Source: Vitis vinifera (taxonomy: Eukaryota > Streptophyta > Magnoliopsida > Vitales > Vitaceae). From it: a DNA stretch of 64,000 bases. Location of the stretch: the NCBI RefSeq assembly GCF_030704535.1, contig NC_081822.1:1746001-1810000 (forward strand), read 5' to 3'. The notes beneath the pieces are model-generated. The model was not told where the DNA came from. It ran no database searches and saw only the letters and a program-made list of their open reading frames with translations. The translations under genes were made by a program, and so were the position numbers. Positions 24,149 through 37,100 of this stretch are shown in pieces. The number at the start of each line of letters is the position of its first letter. Position 1 is the stretch's first letter.

Positions 24149-27031
24149 GGGTCTGTTTGGTTACTGGAGAAGGTTTGACATATTTCTGACCTGAGGAGGA
24201 ATCTGATTTCTGTTGGACAACTTGATGATGAAGGACATGCAATACTATTTGTCGATGGTACTTGGAAGGTAACAAAGAGAACTAGGGTATTGGCTTGTGG
24301 AAAGAAGACTGGTACTCTGTATATGACCTCATGTCCAAGAGACACAATTGCAGTTGCTGATGCAAGTACTGATACAAGCCTATGGCACCGTAAACTTTGT
24401 CACATGAGTGAGAAAGTGATGAAGATGTTGTTGTCAAAAGGAAAACTACCAGAATAGAAGTCCATTGATTTTGACATGTGTGAAAGTTGCATCTTAGGAA
24501 AGCAAAAAAATGTGAGTTTTTTGAAAACTGGCAAGACACCGAAGGCTGAAAAATTGGAACTAGTATACACTGATTTGTGGGGGCCTTCTCCGGTTGCATC
24601 CCTGGGAGGTTCAAGGTACTACATCACTTTTATTGATGACTCAAACAGAAAAGTATGGGTTTATTTTCTGAAAAATAAATCTGATGTATTTGAAACTTTT
24701 AAGAAGTGGAAGGCCATGGTTGAGACAGAAACAGGTTTGAAAGTAAAATATTTGAGGTCAGATAATGGAGGAGAGTACATAGATATAGGGTTCAGTGAGT
24801 ATTGTGCTGCATACGGAATTAGGATGGAGAAGATTATTCCTAGGACACCACAACAAAATGGTGTGGCTGAGTGCATGAATAGAACTCTCAATGAGCGTGC
24901 TAGAAGTATGAGGTTGCATGCTGGACTACCAAAAACTTTTTGGGCTGACGCTGTTAGCACTACAGCTTACCTGATAAACCGAGGACCATCAGTTCCCATG
25001 GAGTTCAGACTTCCTGAGGAGATTTGGAGTGGTAAAGAGGTGAAGTTTTCACATTTAAAAGTTTTTGGTTGTGTTTCTTATGTTCATATTGATTCTGATG
25101 CTCGTAGCAAACTTGATGCAAAGTCAAAAATATGTTTTTTCATTGGCTATGGTGATGAGAAATTTGGCTATAGGTTTTGGGATGAACAAAACAGGAAAAT
25201 CATCAGAAGTAGAAATGTGATATTTAATGAACAGGTTATGTACAAGGACAGGTCAACTGTAGTGTCGGATGTTACAGAGATAGATCAAAAGAAATCTAAG
25301 TTTGTCAACTTATATGAATTGACTGAAAGTACTATCCAAAAAGGGGGTGAAGAAGATAAGAAGAATGTAAATTCACAGGTAGATTTGAGTACACCTGTAG
25401 CTGAAGTTCGTAGATCTTCCAGGGACATTAGACCTCCGCAGCGTTATTCACCTGTTTTAAATTATCTCCTGTTGACTGATGGTAGTGAGCCAGAGTGTTA
25501 TGATGTTATGATAAAACCTTGCAAGATGAGAATTCAAGCAAGTGGGAGTTAGCCATGAAGGATGAGATGGATTCCCTGTTAGGGAATCAGACATGGGAAC
25601 TAACTGAATTGCCAGTAGGAAAGAAGGCTTTGCACAACAAGTGGGTATACAGAATAAAGAATGAGCATGATGGTAGCAAACGTTACAAGGCCAGATTAGT
25701 TGTTAAAGGGTTCCAGCAGAAGGAGGGCATTGACTACACAGAGATATTTTTTCCAGTTGTGAAGATGTCAACAATTAGACTTGTACTTGGAATGGTGGCT
25801 ACAGAAAACTTACATCTTGAGTAGTTAGATGTGAAGACAACATTCCTTCATGGTGACTTGGAGGAAGACCTTTACATGAATCAGCCAGAAGGGTTCATTG
25901 TTCAGGGACAAGAGAATCTAGTCTGCAAACTGAGAAAGAGCTTGTATAACCTTAAACAAGCTCCTAGACAGTGGTACAAGAAGTTTGACAATTTTATGCA
26001 TAGAATTGGGTTCAAGAGATGTGAAGCTGATCACTGTTGCTATGTTAAGTCCTTTGACAATTCTTACATCATATTACTGTTGTATGTGGATGATATGCTT
26101 ATTGCAGGGTCTGATATTGAGAAGATTAATAATCTGAAAAAGCAATTGTTCAAACAGTTTACAATGAAGGATTTAGGAGTTTCAAAGCAAATGCTTGGTA
26201 TGAGAATCATTAGAGACAAGGCTAATGGTACATTGAAGCCTTCACAGTTAGAGTGTGTGAAGAAAGTTCTCAGCAGGTTCAACATGAATGAAGCTAAACC
26301 AGTGAGCACACCCTTGGGTAGTCATCTCAAACTAAGCAAAGAACAGTCACCGAAGACAGAAGAAGAAATGGACCATATGAGCAAGGTGCCCTATGCCTCA
26401 GCTATTGGCAGCTTGATGTATGTTATGGTGTGTACAAGGCTAGACATTGCACATGCAGTGGGAGTTGTGAGCAGATTCATGAGTGCATTGGGAGGCAGTC
26501 AAATGGATTTTAAGATATCTGAAGGGTTCATTAGATACATGTTTTTGCTTTACAGGTGCAAGTTTGAAACTGCAGGGTTATGTAGATGCTGATTTTGCTG
26601 GTGATATTGATAGTAGAAATAGTACTACTGGGTTTGTTTTTACTCTAGGTGGTACAGCTATATCATAGACTTCAAATCTACAGAAGATTGTTACTTTGTC
26701 TACTACAGAAGCTGAGTATATTACAGCAACTGAAGCTAGAAAGGAGATGATTTAGCTACATGGTTTCTTATATGAATTGGGTAAGAAGTAGGAGATGGGC
26801 ATTCTACACAGTGACAGTCAGAGTGTAATTTTTCTTGCCAAAAATTCAGCTTTTCATTCAAAGTCGAAACATATACAAACAAAATACCACTTTATCTGTT
26901 ATCTTGTTGAATATAAACTGGTAATACTTGAGAAGATTTGTGGATCTAAAAACCCTACAGATATGTTGACTAAGGGTGTCACTATTGAGAAGTTGAAGTT
27001 GTGCGCAACTTCAATTGGTCTTCTAGCTTGA
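24149..27031 (+). pseudogene. Copia integrase, reverse transcriptase and RNase H region, broken
   Basis: After the frameshift the second frame has stops at 24176 and 24455, then an open stretch at 24476-25552. This carries the pre-integrase CESC zinc motif and the integrase core with D (YTDLWGP), D (RSDNGGEY) and E (NGVAE). A frameshift near 25515 leads to the reverse transcriptase, with a stop at 25822 and the catalytic YVDD at 26083-26094. Another shift near 26480 leads to RNase H (YVDADFAGD), with stops at 26666, 26753 and 26789. The final frame ends at 27031, just before the polypurine tract. Confidence 0.94.
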
Positions 27032-27110
27032 GGACAGGAGGATGAGTTGTAGGGATGAGAGATTGTTTCTTAGAGGATAACGGTTTGATGTTGGTGATTG
27101 GACTAGTCTC

Positions 27111-27123
27111 AAAGTGGGAGATT
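27111..27123 (+). promoter_or_regulatory. Polypurine tract
   Basis: AAAGTGGGAG followed by ATT directly before the 3' LTR. It is the plus-strand priming site of the copia element. Confidence 0.85.
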
Positions 27124-27498
27124 TGTTGGGCTTTGTGGAGCCTAGTTTTGTTTAATCCGGTTTGACGACCCGACCCGAATAATATTGCATGGCTTTTTAA
27201 TGGGAGATTTATTGAGGCCTGTTGGGCCCGTTTAGCCCATTGTGGAATCACCTTTTTGTAATTATGGTTTTTTAGTGTGATGGGGTTGCCGTGTTATATA
27301 TATAGAAATAATATTATAGCCGCTAGGTCGTACTCTGTATTCTTCCCTGACAATAGTGATATTCCTACAACTCCGTGGATATAGGCAAATTGCCGAACCA
27401 CATAAATACTGTCTTGTGTGTGTGATTGTTTTTCTTTGGCGTGTGTTTTCTCTAATTTTTGTTTCTCACAGGTTGGGAATTCGATTTAATTCCCTACA
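27124..27498 (+). repeat. 3' LTR of the copia element (375 bp)
   Basis: Same ends as the 5' LTR, with 39 extra bases at about 27402-27440. The extra block makes this LTR longer than its partner and marks a deletion in the 5' copy or an insertion here. Confidence 0.95.
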
Positions 27499-27503
27499 TG
27501 AGA

Positions 27504-30260
27504 TACATGATAAAATTTCAAATATATCAAAACGATATATATTTAGCTAAAACTTAAAAAAGGGTTAATAAAATTAATCCTACTAAATATAATCAAGTTA
27601 AAAAATAAATAAATTTTCACTTATTTTTCTATCTAAAATTATTTTTTTATTCCTTTTATGTTTTTGTATCATTTTTATTATTTCTCTATTTATGCCTTGT
27701 ATTAAATGTCCGAGGCAAACCAATGGTTATATATAATGTGTCTAAACTCATGATATGTGGGTTTTTTCATAAAAAAAATCGTTTTATATAATGTGCCTAA
27801 ACTCATGATATGTGGGCTCTTTCATTAAAAAAAATATTTGATAGATTTTGGTAATGATTTAATTTAAATTATTAAAATAACTTAATATTATAATTTAAAA
27901 TTTAAAATAAATTTGATAAATGAATTTAAAAATTTACCATTACTTAACAACTTAATTATCATTTAACTTAAAATCACTTTATGATATTATACATTAAGTT
28001 TTATCAAATACTCTCGATGTCATACCTAATATTCGTTCTCTCATAGCTCTCATGTAAAGATGAGTCAACATTTTCCCCCCTATTCATTTTCATCACTTAT
28101 TTTATTATTAAAACATTTGAACACAGAGTGTCTTTTTCCAAGTAAATTATAAGCATGACAATTCATGTTGATAAGCATCGGGTTCAAATCTAGGTATTCT
28201 ATCACATAAGTTAACTAAACCCAACATGAATAATAATTGTGTTAAAAATATAATTTAAATATTACTTAATTATTAAATAGGTAACGGATTGTAAAACTCA
28301 TTTAACCTATTTAATAAGTAGATTGAATTAAGTCTTGTATAAATTTATATAATTAATATTTCAATCAAATATATTTATCACTTGATTGACTTATTTATTT
28401 AAAAACAAATTTAAAATGAGTTAAATATGGATTAAATAATTTAAAATTATAATTAAGTTAATCATCACAATCCGTGTCATGCATATTGACTCAAAAACTA
28501 TATGTTTGTTAAATAGGTTACATGAACGATAGATATACACAAATCTGACCTAAAACTAATTATAATAAATCTAAATCTATGAAAAATATGTTGTATTGAA
28601 GTCATATTGGCCTATCGTATCAAATTTTTCTATCTTTAGTAAATTATCTCAACAACTAAATGTCCATCAAACACAAATGTAGCAAGTCTCATCTATTTTA
28701 TCTTTCGAAAAACAAAATACAATTTGTTCATGAGAGAGATTATTACCACGTTCTTAATATCAAATAAGTGAATATTTTCCTTAAAACAAGTGTAATGACA
28801 CGATTTCATGTACCTTTTTAAGGTCTATCCTTGATACGGTGCCTTAATACTAATACTTTTGCTCTAGTCATAATAATACACTATGGTTCCAAAATGAATT
28901 TGACATGTTAGTAGTAGAGAAACACTTTGGAATTGGTTAGATAGTCTTGGTTTAATGACTAAAATTGAAGGCTCGTAGACAATTTTAGTAGAAGAGATGA
29001 AGGATGAAACTTTTCTGTCTTTATAGATGTGTGATCAAACACTTTCTATGTCATAATCCAATTGTTAATAAATGAGTTACCTATTTTGAGCATCCTATAA
29101 AGTTTCATTTCTTCATGAAAAAATTATCACTTTGCTAATTATCTCATTCTTTTTATTCTCGTCCTATTTGCTCAAACTTTAAAGTTATCTTTGATTGTCG
29201 GGAAGTTTTGAGATGATTTGCGAGGAAAATAAAATGGAAAAGAAAAGTGGAAAAAAGATTAAAAAAAATTAAAATTAATAAATTATTTTGATATACTATT
29301 TCAAATTCATTTCATTTTTTTACTCTTATATTAAATAATTTAAAAATATATAAATTTTTAATTATATTTTATTTCATTCGATAGTTTTCACATGATTACA
29401 AAATGTGATAAAAACATTTTTCTTTAATATTTTTTTCTCTCCTTAATACTTTTTGAGAGTCAAACATAACTTTAACATTTCATTGTCGCAGATGATTGTT
29501 CTCCTATCTCCTATACTTGCAAGAAATCCACATAAATAATCTCCAAAGTAGCATGATTAACTGGTTTTAAAAATATGTCAGTCTTCTTTTATTTATGTTT
29601 TTTTCCTCCTTTTTTAATTCTATTTAGGGTGTAAAATTAATAATAAAAGATACTTCGATTTAAATTATGTTAATTTAAAGTTTATTTCTTACATTGAGCT
29701 TTGCACCTAGGACCGAAATTAATTATAATTTATCTTTATATTGTAATATTCCAAATTATAAAAAATATTACAATAAATATATTTTAAAGTTGTGAAAAAT
29801 CATAAAATTTAGATTAAATAATCTTATTTTATATTTAGGAAATTGAGAAATTATAAATAATATTAGAGTCATTTTTTATCTTATGCAGTTCTAAATTAGT
29901 ATTTTGAGTGACACTAATAATCCTATAGGATATCAATCAGGAAATGAAAAAGATCCTATTGATACATATGTAATAGGATTTTCAAAATTACGAAAACATG
30001 TTTTTAAATATCAAAGGCTTGGGTAAAACAGATAATATCTAAATCAAATGAAATAATAATTATAATTATTCTTCCCACCTTTGTATTAGAAAAAAAGGAA
30101 CCTCTCAACCTATTTTTATTATATATTTTAAATAATAATTATAAATTAAAAATCTTACTGTACAAATTCAATTTTCCACTAACAAAAGTAACAGAGTATA
30201 CCAGAATACCCTTGTTTTTTGCATCATAATGGTTAAAATACTTGGGGAAACAGCCAACTC
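27504..30260. other. AT-rich intergenic DNA, no gene seen
   Basis: No recognisable protein, RNA gene or full mobile element. It contains the two-copy duplication listed at 27726-27835. The remainder is A/T-rich with only short open frames. Confidence 0.6.
27726..27835. repeat. Two-copy tandem duplication of about 55 bases
   Basis: The core TAAACTCATGATATGTGGG occurs twice, each time preceded by TATATAATGTG and followed by a TTTTCAT-A-run. Start points are about 27726 and 27780. Confidence 0.8.
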
Positions 30261-30494
30261 ATCGAGGCTTTTGTTACACGCCCGGTTCCAATGAGAAGCC
30301 AGAGTCAGAAGGCAATCATATCAGACCATGTCACAAGTGGCGCACCATAGTGTGGATCCGAGAAGTAACGGGGAAAGTCGCTAGTGGTCGATAGAATCTA
30401 TGGCCTTGGCTCGTGTGGACCCCTACAACTCCACCCTTTATTCGGACTTCCTATTCCAGCGACCGTGGACCTGCAAAAACAATCGAGCAGAGAG

Positions 30495-32380
30495 ATGGGG
30501 AGACGAGGCCACACTGCTCTGCTTTCACTATTGTTATCATTAGTATTATTCTATGTGTTCGAACATGAATCGATCGTCCGTGCAGTATCGATTCCGGCGA
30601 AGTTCGATGGATTCGTGTACAACTACACCGGAACCGGCATAGATTCGATTATTATTGAGGCATTCTTCGACCCGGTTTGCCCCGACAGCAGGGACGCCTG
30701 GCCGCCTCTGAAGCGCGCTATCGCTTACTATGCTCCTCGCGTTTCGCTCATCGTTCACCCTTTTGCTTTGCCGTGAGTGATTCTCTCTCTGGATTTGGTG
30801 TCCTGAGAAAAACGAGTTTTCTCTGTTTTCTCGGCAACCAAACATGGGTTTCCCTTTTTGCTTGCTTCTTGTGGCTTTGGTGGTGTTTGTGCTGGGTTTG
30901 TTGTATTGAGGTTGCTTTACCGTAACATAATTCTCACTCTTTCCTCATTTTTACGGAGAATCTGAGAACCGATATCTCATTTTTTGGAAATTCATGAATT
31001 TTTTTTAATTATTTCTTTGAATTTCAGTCTAATTTGATTGGAAAAAACATCTAACAACCTCCTTCTCCCAAGTGTTTATATCAATTCCATCTTATTACAA
31101 TCAAATACCTAAAATTAATAATTTATGGTTGATTGCACCCAAAACTGGGCGGCTGTCCTAATCCGAATTCACCCATTTTCTTCTGCAACTAGGGTATGAA
31201 TTTAAAATCATTTGACTGAGCTGAGTAGTGAAAGATTCTGGGTGTGTGATGAATTTTTTTTTTTTTGAATTTTAAAAATGATTTATTGGTCTTCGTTCTG
31301 AAAATTGCAGCTACCATGACAATGCTTTTGCTACTTCTCGAGCTCTGCACATCGTCAATAAGCTGAACAGTTCTGCTACATACCATTTGTTGGAGATGCT
31401 CTTCAAGCATCAGGTTAGAAAATTCAGTACTAACGTTACATCCTTCACAAGTTGGAGAGGAGTTTAATTGCATTTTGTAAAAATAAAATAAAATAATTTA
31501 CATTAATATTACCTTGTGGACTCCATTTTTGGCTTTCCATCATGGTAGTTCTTTTACTTGCGAAAATCTTCTATTTAGGTGAGAAGAAGACCCTTTCATA
31601 AAAATGTACTTGCCATCAAACTATGAGTCTGTTTGATAAAGTTTTGTAAAACAGTTTCCAAGAACTATTCTTAAAAATAGTTTTCAGTTGTTTTTGAAAA
31701 CAATATTTTGTTCGGGATCCAAAAATCAAAAATAGTTTTTTCAGCATACTTTACAAAACACCCGAGAACAGCTGATTTTTTGCTCTAAAAACGTGTTTTT
31801 CAAATAGTCTCAAAAAATCATTTTCAGTACAAAATTTACCAAAGTATTTTTGATATTAGAAAACTGTTTTCAAGAACAGTTTGAGCTGACCATATGTTTC
31901 TTTGACTTAATTGTTGTTTGAGGTGAATGTAAATTATAACTGAAATGGGTGTCATTGACAGGAAATATTTTACAACCAAATAACCGTAAACATGTCTAGG
32001 ACCGCGATTGTGGATTGCATTGTGAAGTTTGTGTCAAAAGCTGTTGGGGAGTCCCTTTTTTCTGCAATCAAATCTGGGTTCAGTGACCGGCAAACTGATC
32101 TCACAACAAGGGTTTCCTTCAAGGTAAGAATGGACATTGCTCAAGGCAATCGCAGACACAACACGACATGGAATTAGTCTATTATTTAGTTTAATTTTCG
32201 GTTTTTTTTTTCTCACAGTATGGCTGTTCAAGAGGGGTCCTGGGCACACCTTACTTCTTTGTTAATGGATTTCCATTGCCAGATCCTGGCTCTGCTATCA
32301 ACTACAGCAAATGGAGAAGCATTCTTGATCCATTGGTCAGTGATAGCGTCAAGAGGGAAACTCTGCATTTCTTTCTATGA
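30495..32380 (+). CDS. Secretory DsbA/thioredoxin-fold protein
   Basis: Four exons: 30495-30772, 31311-31413, 31962-32123 and 32219-32380, all GT-AG with consistent phase, giving 234 residues. Residues about 8-31 form a signal peptide or membrane anchor and N43-Y-T45 is a potential N-glycosylation site, so the protein probably enters the secretory pathway. The thioredoxin-like fold begins at about 52. The motif FFDPVCPDSRD places C62-P-D-S65 where a DsbA CxxC would be, so only one redox Cys remains. The cis-Pro loop GTP192YFFVNG near the C-terminus supports the DsbA/thioredoxin-4 assignment. C184 in YGCSRG just before the loop could be a partner. A disulfide-exchange role is unproven. It may match Arabidopsis At1g20225, recalled as a thioredoxin superfamily protein next to a PPR gene. 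Confidence 0.9.
31625..31885. repeat. Transposon-derived sequence in intron 2, probable MITE remnant
   Basis: GAGTCTGTTTGATAAAG opens a stretch rich in AAAACTGTTTTC and TTCAAGAACAG motifs, the same subterminal words as in the elements at 32960 and 37675. A clear second end and target duplication are not visible. Confidence 0.35.
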
Positions 32381-32959
32381 AAGATTTAAGGCATTCCTGA
32401 TCGATTTCCAATAAACCGTAAGGCTACTTTGGATAACAATGTGCGTAGAATTATGATAATGTGCTGGGAATTTCTGCATAAACAAAGCTTGAATTACAAT
32501 GTGGTTTGATATATGATGCAAAGGAATGAATGGTAAAAATCCATGATGTCTAGTTGTAAGTTTGAAAATTTTCTAAGTTTGAATCAAATTAAAGCTACAT
32601 GTGAAAGTAGCAAAAGGTTAATGATTAACTTCTTGATAGAGAAGTTAGAATTCTGAAGATACCAGCCCATTAGCTATTTTAATTTTTAACAACCAATTAC
32701 TTCAGCCTTTTCTTAACATTGGGCCGAAACTAAGGCAGGTTTGATGGATTAGAAGGTTAATTTGTGTCGAGTTTGTTTATCAAGACATTTACCTCACTTC
32801 AAAATTAATCAAGGTGGGTCGAGAACTCTTGACCCACACAAAACAAAAGTGCGGGGGAGCTCGAGTTCCCACGAGTTTCGAAACAAAAAGCCAAAAACCG
32901 GAATCTTCTAATAGATAAAATTATTATCTCAAACTCATGAATTATAAACTAGAGGTTAG
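32381..32959. other. 3' flank of the thioredoxin-like gene
   Basis: Probably 3' untranslated sequence followed by AT-rich DNA up to the first 1.17-kb DNA transposon. No other gene seen. Confidence 0.5.
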
Positions 32960-34129
32960 GGGCCTGTTTGTTTAGTGTTTTCAAGAACTGTTTTCTGTTC
33001 TTGAAAACAAAAAACATCAAAAACTCGTTTGGTTGACAGGGTCGTTTTTGTTTTTGTTGTTTCCCGTGTTTTCAAAATGGCACTGTTTAGAGAACAACAA
33101 AATGTTGTTTTCCTCGTTTTTTTACTGTTTACAGAACAAAATTAAACAAAAAAAAACAACTTGTTCTCCGTGTTTTTTTTTTCTTCCCGTTCTCATCTCT
33201 TCTCCAGCACAGTCTCAGTCTTGATTCAAGGTTCGTGAAATTTAAATCCAATGGCACAATAGCAAAGAGACCCCTAAAACGGATCCAGAAAACACAGGGA
33301 GCAAAAGAACCATTTTTTTGGTTTTCCTTGGGGTTTTTGCTTGGATTTTCTCGGAAATCAAACGAGGATGAAATTTCCCGGAAATCGAATGGGGGATGGA
33401 TTTTCTTGGTAATCAAACGGGGGTTGCAAAAAAAATAATAATAATAATAACATGATTAGATTAGTACCTGCGAGGATTGAGAGTGGCAGAGGAAAATAGG
33501 ACCTTTTAGGGATTCTCTTGGCTGGAGGGCAACTTCAGAAAAGGGCTTCTTGATGCCCGATGGAGGGCAACTTCAGAAAAGGGCTTTTTGATGCCCGAGA
33601 GAGAGAGAGAAGTGGGTGGCATTTTGGATTTAGTAGAGATAAAAAAAAAATTAATAAATCACGAGCACAATTTTATCTCAATTTAATAGAATATGTTATA
33701 CCTTTTTAAGATTAAATAAAAAAATATTAATAAAAATAATTTTATTATGTTTGATTTATTTTAAAAATATATAAAAAATATTTTTATTTTTAAATTAATA
33801 AAATAAATAATTTTTTTAATTTAAATGAACTATATATCTAAAAATTATTTATAAATTTATAATGTAAAATTACTTGAAGAAAATATTTTATTAATTAGAA
33901 AAGAAAAAAAAAAACATCTTTCAAACGTGTTTTTTATTTTATTTGTTTAAATTTTTTTTTTATTAACTCAACCAAACATGTTTTTTTGTTTTTGAGAACA
34001 AAAACTGTTTTTTAAAATTCAATTCCCAAACACAATTTTTTTTTTTAAAACATCAAAAACTGTTCTTAAAAACTGTTCTCAAAAACTGTTTTTCAGAACA
34101 GTTTTCAAAAACAGCAACCAAACAGGCCC
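32960..34129. mobile_element. Non-autonomous DNA transposon, copy 1 (1170 bp)
   Basis: Ends are GGGCCTGTTTG and its complement CAAACAGGCCC, and similarity extends inwards through TGTTTTC/GAAAAC-rich subterminal sequence. A near-perfect hairpin, TGTTTTCAAGAAC with its complement, lies just inside the left end (about 32976-33009). The interior holds a duplicated 38-base block at 33522-33599, an AAT run near 33437 and short frames on both strands with no known domain. The flanking triplets TAG and TAA do not make a perfect target duplication. The terminus resembles PIF/Harbinger or hAT MITE ends; the class is uncertain. A second copy is at 37675-38832. Confidence 0.85.
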
Positions 34130-37100
34130 TAAGATTCCTATTGTTTTCATGGGTCATCGAAGAACAAAACGCCAAAAAATGATATCCATTAAATAATTTA
34201 TAAATCACGAACTACGAGGTGAAAAGTTGAAGCTCTATTTCGTACTTGTTTTGAAGAATAGTTTGTTGTTCTCCATCGCTGAAGAAATACATTTGATAAT
34301 AGACAAGATGTTTTCCTAAAATATTTTTTAATTATTTTTAGTTGTTTTTTTTTTAAAAAAAATAATAATTATACAAACATATAAACTGATTAAAAATAAA
34401 ATATTATATATAAAAATTATTTTTAAAATATTAAAAATAAGTTAAAAATATTTTAGATAATAGTTTTCAAAAATTGTTTAGATAAATTTTTTACAGTTGT
34501 TTTTTAAAACAATTTTTGAGACACACCCTAAATATATTTCAAAGTTAAAATATATTCTTATTTGTTAATTTAAACTCGAGTTTGAACGTTTAAAAAATGT
34601 TTTAATAATTAAATAAAAAATTATAAATTTAGTGCTTGTTTAGATACAATTCGTTTTTTTCTTTTTAAGATAAGAAAGTATTACTAAATTAAAAAAGAAA
34701 AAAATATATGTTGGACACGAGGCATAAATTTAAATCATGTCTTTAGAAACTATTTTCAAAAATTTTAAAATTTGAAGTAATAAAAAGTTTTTGATTATTT
34801 TTTTAATATAAATCTCTAAAAATATTTATGTTTATATAAAAGTTGTTATTATTATTATTTTTTTTTTTTAAAGCAAAAAAACACAAAATGTATCCAAACG
34901 AATACTCATAGTCTAACATAATTTTAAAAATAAAAATATTACAATTCTTTTATTTATTTTTTATTTCATCTCATTCCTATTTTAACATAAAATAATGTGG
35001 GTTAGGTTTTGGTAGGTCGGCCTAGGGATGACAATGAGGTGTATTTTTTTAGTACTTGTCTCACCTTGCCTCACCCTTAATGAAATGAATTTGAAATTTA
35101 AATAAGCGAGTTAGGAATAAGTTTGAAATTTTTTTAAAAATCCTATGATGGATTTAGGGAGGGTTCAAATATTATCTTGTCCCACCCTACCCTGCCCTAA
35201 TTATATATAAAATTAACTTAATTTAATTCTTATTTTTTATTTTTAATAAAAATAAAAAATAATTTTAATAAATTTAGTTATAACAAATATAATATTTTAA
35301 TTATTTATAAAATATATTTATTTTAATCTAATTTTAAAAATTAAAAATAACTTAAAAATTTAAAAATAGCTTAAAATTTTAAAAATAAAAACTTTTCAAG
35401 GAAAAAGTTAAACAAGGTAAGAATCATAATTATTTTGAACAAACCGATTGGGGTTAGGATGAGACCGACTCGTCCTGAACCTGCTGCCATTCCATGCTCG
35501 CTCTTTTAACCTTTGTCAATCCTAATATTGTTAAGGTCATATATTTTCTAACCCAAGTGACATCCCGCACTTTGGGTTGGGCGCGGGTTGGACCAGTCCA
35601 ACTCCACCAATATGCAGCTTAGCTTAATGTGGCTCGAGGTTGGCCTAAAGAAGTTTGGACTGGGCCTACAAATGGCTTCGGCACTGGATTGCAAATGGCT
35701 GGGCATTGGCTCCACCTGGCCCACATTAACTCAAAAAGTCTACTCAACCCTTCTTATATGGTGTTTCAATGAAACAGCGTAACTAAAACCTTGTCATATG
35801 AAAAATGAATAATAAATGGTTAGAATATGAAATAGTTTGTTATATTGTAAGTTTGAAACCAACCTTTAGACACACTCTTCACTCTTCGTATTGAAAACAT
35901 ATTATTTGTTTATTCTAATCTTAATAAAAATATTTATAATTTATTCTCCGATATAGTGAAGACACGCATGGTAAAAAAAAATTGAAAATTTTCATAATTT
36001 TAATTTTTAAAAATACCTTAAAGTCATTCTAAAAATAATATGTTTATAGAATAATTTTTCAAACAATTATTCAAAAACAAAATCATTTTGTTTTTTAAAA
36101 CACTTTTATTTAAAAATATATATATTTTTTCCGTATAATGATGCCAAAATAAATTATTTCAAATTTCTTCCTCCTTAAACTATAAAAGCTTCGAGAAGAC
36201 GATATGAAAAACATATGCAACAAAATAAAATAATTGATCATTTCTTCTATTGGGTTTTTAAATTTAAAAATCCACACATATTCAAAAACTTTCTCCCCAT
36301 ATGTGGGGCACAAATAAATACCATCTAGGGGGTTTGCACCCAACTATGTAAATATTATCTGCTCTAAATCCAAATAAAGTAACAGTTTTAAAATACGTTT
36401 ACATGGGTAAAACGAGTCTATACTTAAATAATGTAAAAAAAACTTTGTCCCTTATTGGATATGGGATACCATATAAAATCACTACACCAAAAAACAATTA
36501 GTAATTTACTTTTGATAACAATCTCGATAAATGTTTCACCCTTTTAATTTCTTAAATTAAATGAAGTCATATAATTTATAAATATATTATGCAGGTTTAA
36601 TAACAATTAAATTATACAAATCACTGTTTTCAACATCTTTATCAACAAACTACAAAAAAAATTCTTTTATTTTTAAATGAACTTTTTAAGATCCACATTT
36701 TCATTTTAAAATTATGTCTACATTTGGCATCATCTTCTAATCAAGGGCTCTAATAAGATGGATTACTAAGTTGTAGTTTGGATAAAAGAATTATAAATAC
36801 AAATAAGAGGTGTGTCATATTTCTTTTTTTACTTAATTATAAATAAGACTTAAAACTAAATAGTACTTAATAAGGTTAAGTATTAAGTTATTTATTTTTA
36901 TTTTTTTAATATTTTATTTATATTAAGTATTAATAAGGAAATAAAAACCAACATGTTAGTTTTTTTATTTAAAAAGAGTCAAATATTTTGATTTTCTATT
37001 CAACCAAAAAATCTACCAAAGTCATGAAAAAACAAATAATGTAAAGTTTGAAAACAAATTATTTTCAATAAAAAACTAAAAAAAAAAAAACAAATACCCT

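Larger units (their letters stand above)
22762..27503 (+). mobile_element. Full-length, inactivated Ty1/copia LTR retrotransposon
   Basis: Both LTRs are present and the element is flanked by the perfect 5-bp target duplication TGAGA (22762-22766 and 27499-27503). LTRs start TGTTGGG and end CTACA. The order gag, protease, integrase, reverse transcriptase, RNase H is that of Ty1/copia, close to the TNT1-94 type. At least eight in-frame stops (23175, 23214, 24176, 24455, 25822, 26666, 26753, 26789) and at least three frameshifts (about 24146, 25515, 26480) make it non-autonomous. By eye the LTRs differ at about 19 of 336 aligned bases plus one 39-bp indel, so the insertion is not recent. Confidence 0.96.

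Noticed and set aside
33129-33438. Overlapping frames on both strands, repeated at 37844-38153
   Set aside because: They look conserved only because the two transposon copies are nearly identical; neither frame resembles a transposase or host protein.
32960-34129. A hAT assignment with an 8-bp target duplication for the twin elements
   Set aside because: The 8 bases on either side do not match in either copy; only a 3-bp TAT match exists for copy 2.
36481-36500. CACTACACCAAAA, similar to the end of a CACTA transposon
   Set aside because: No matching second terminus or 3-bp target duplication was found nearby.
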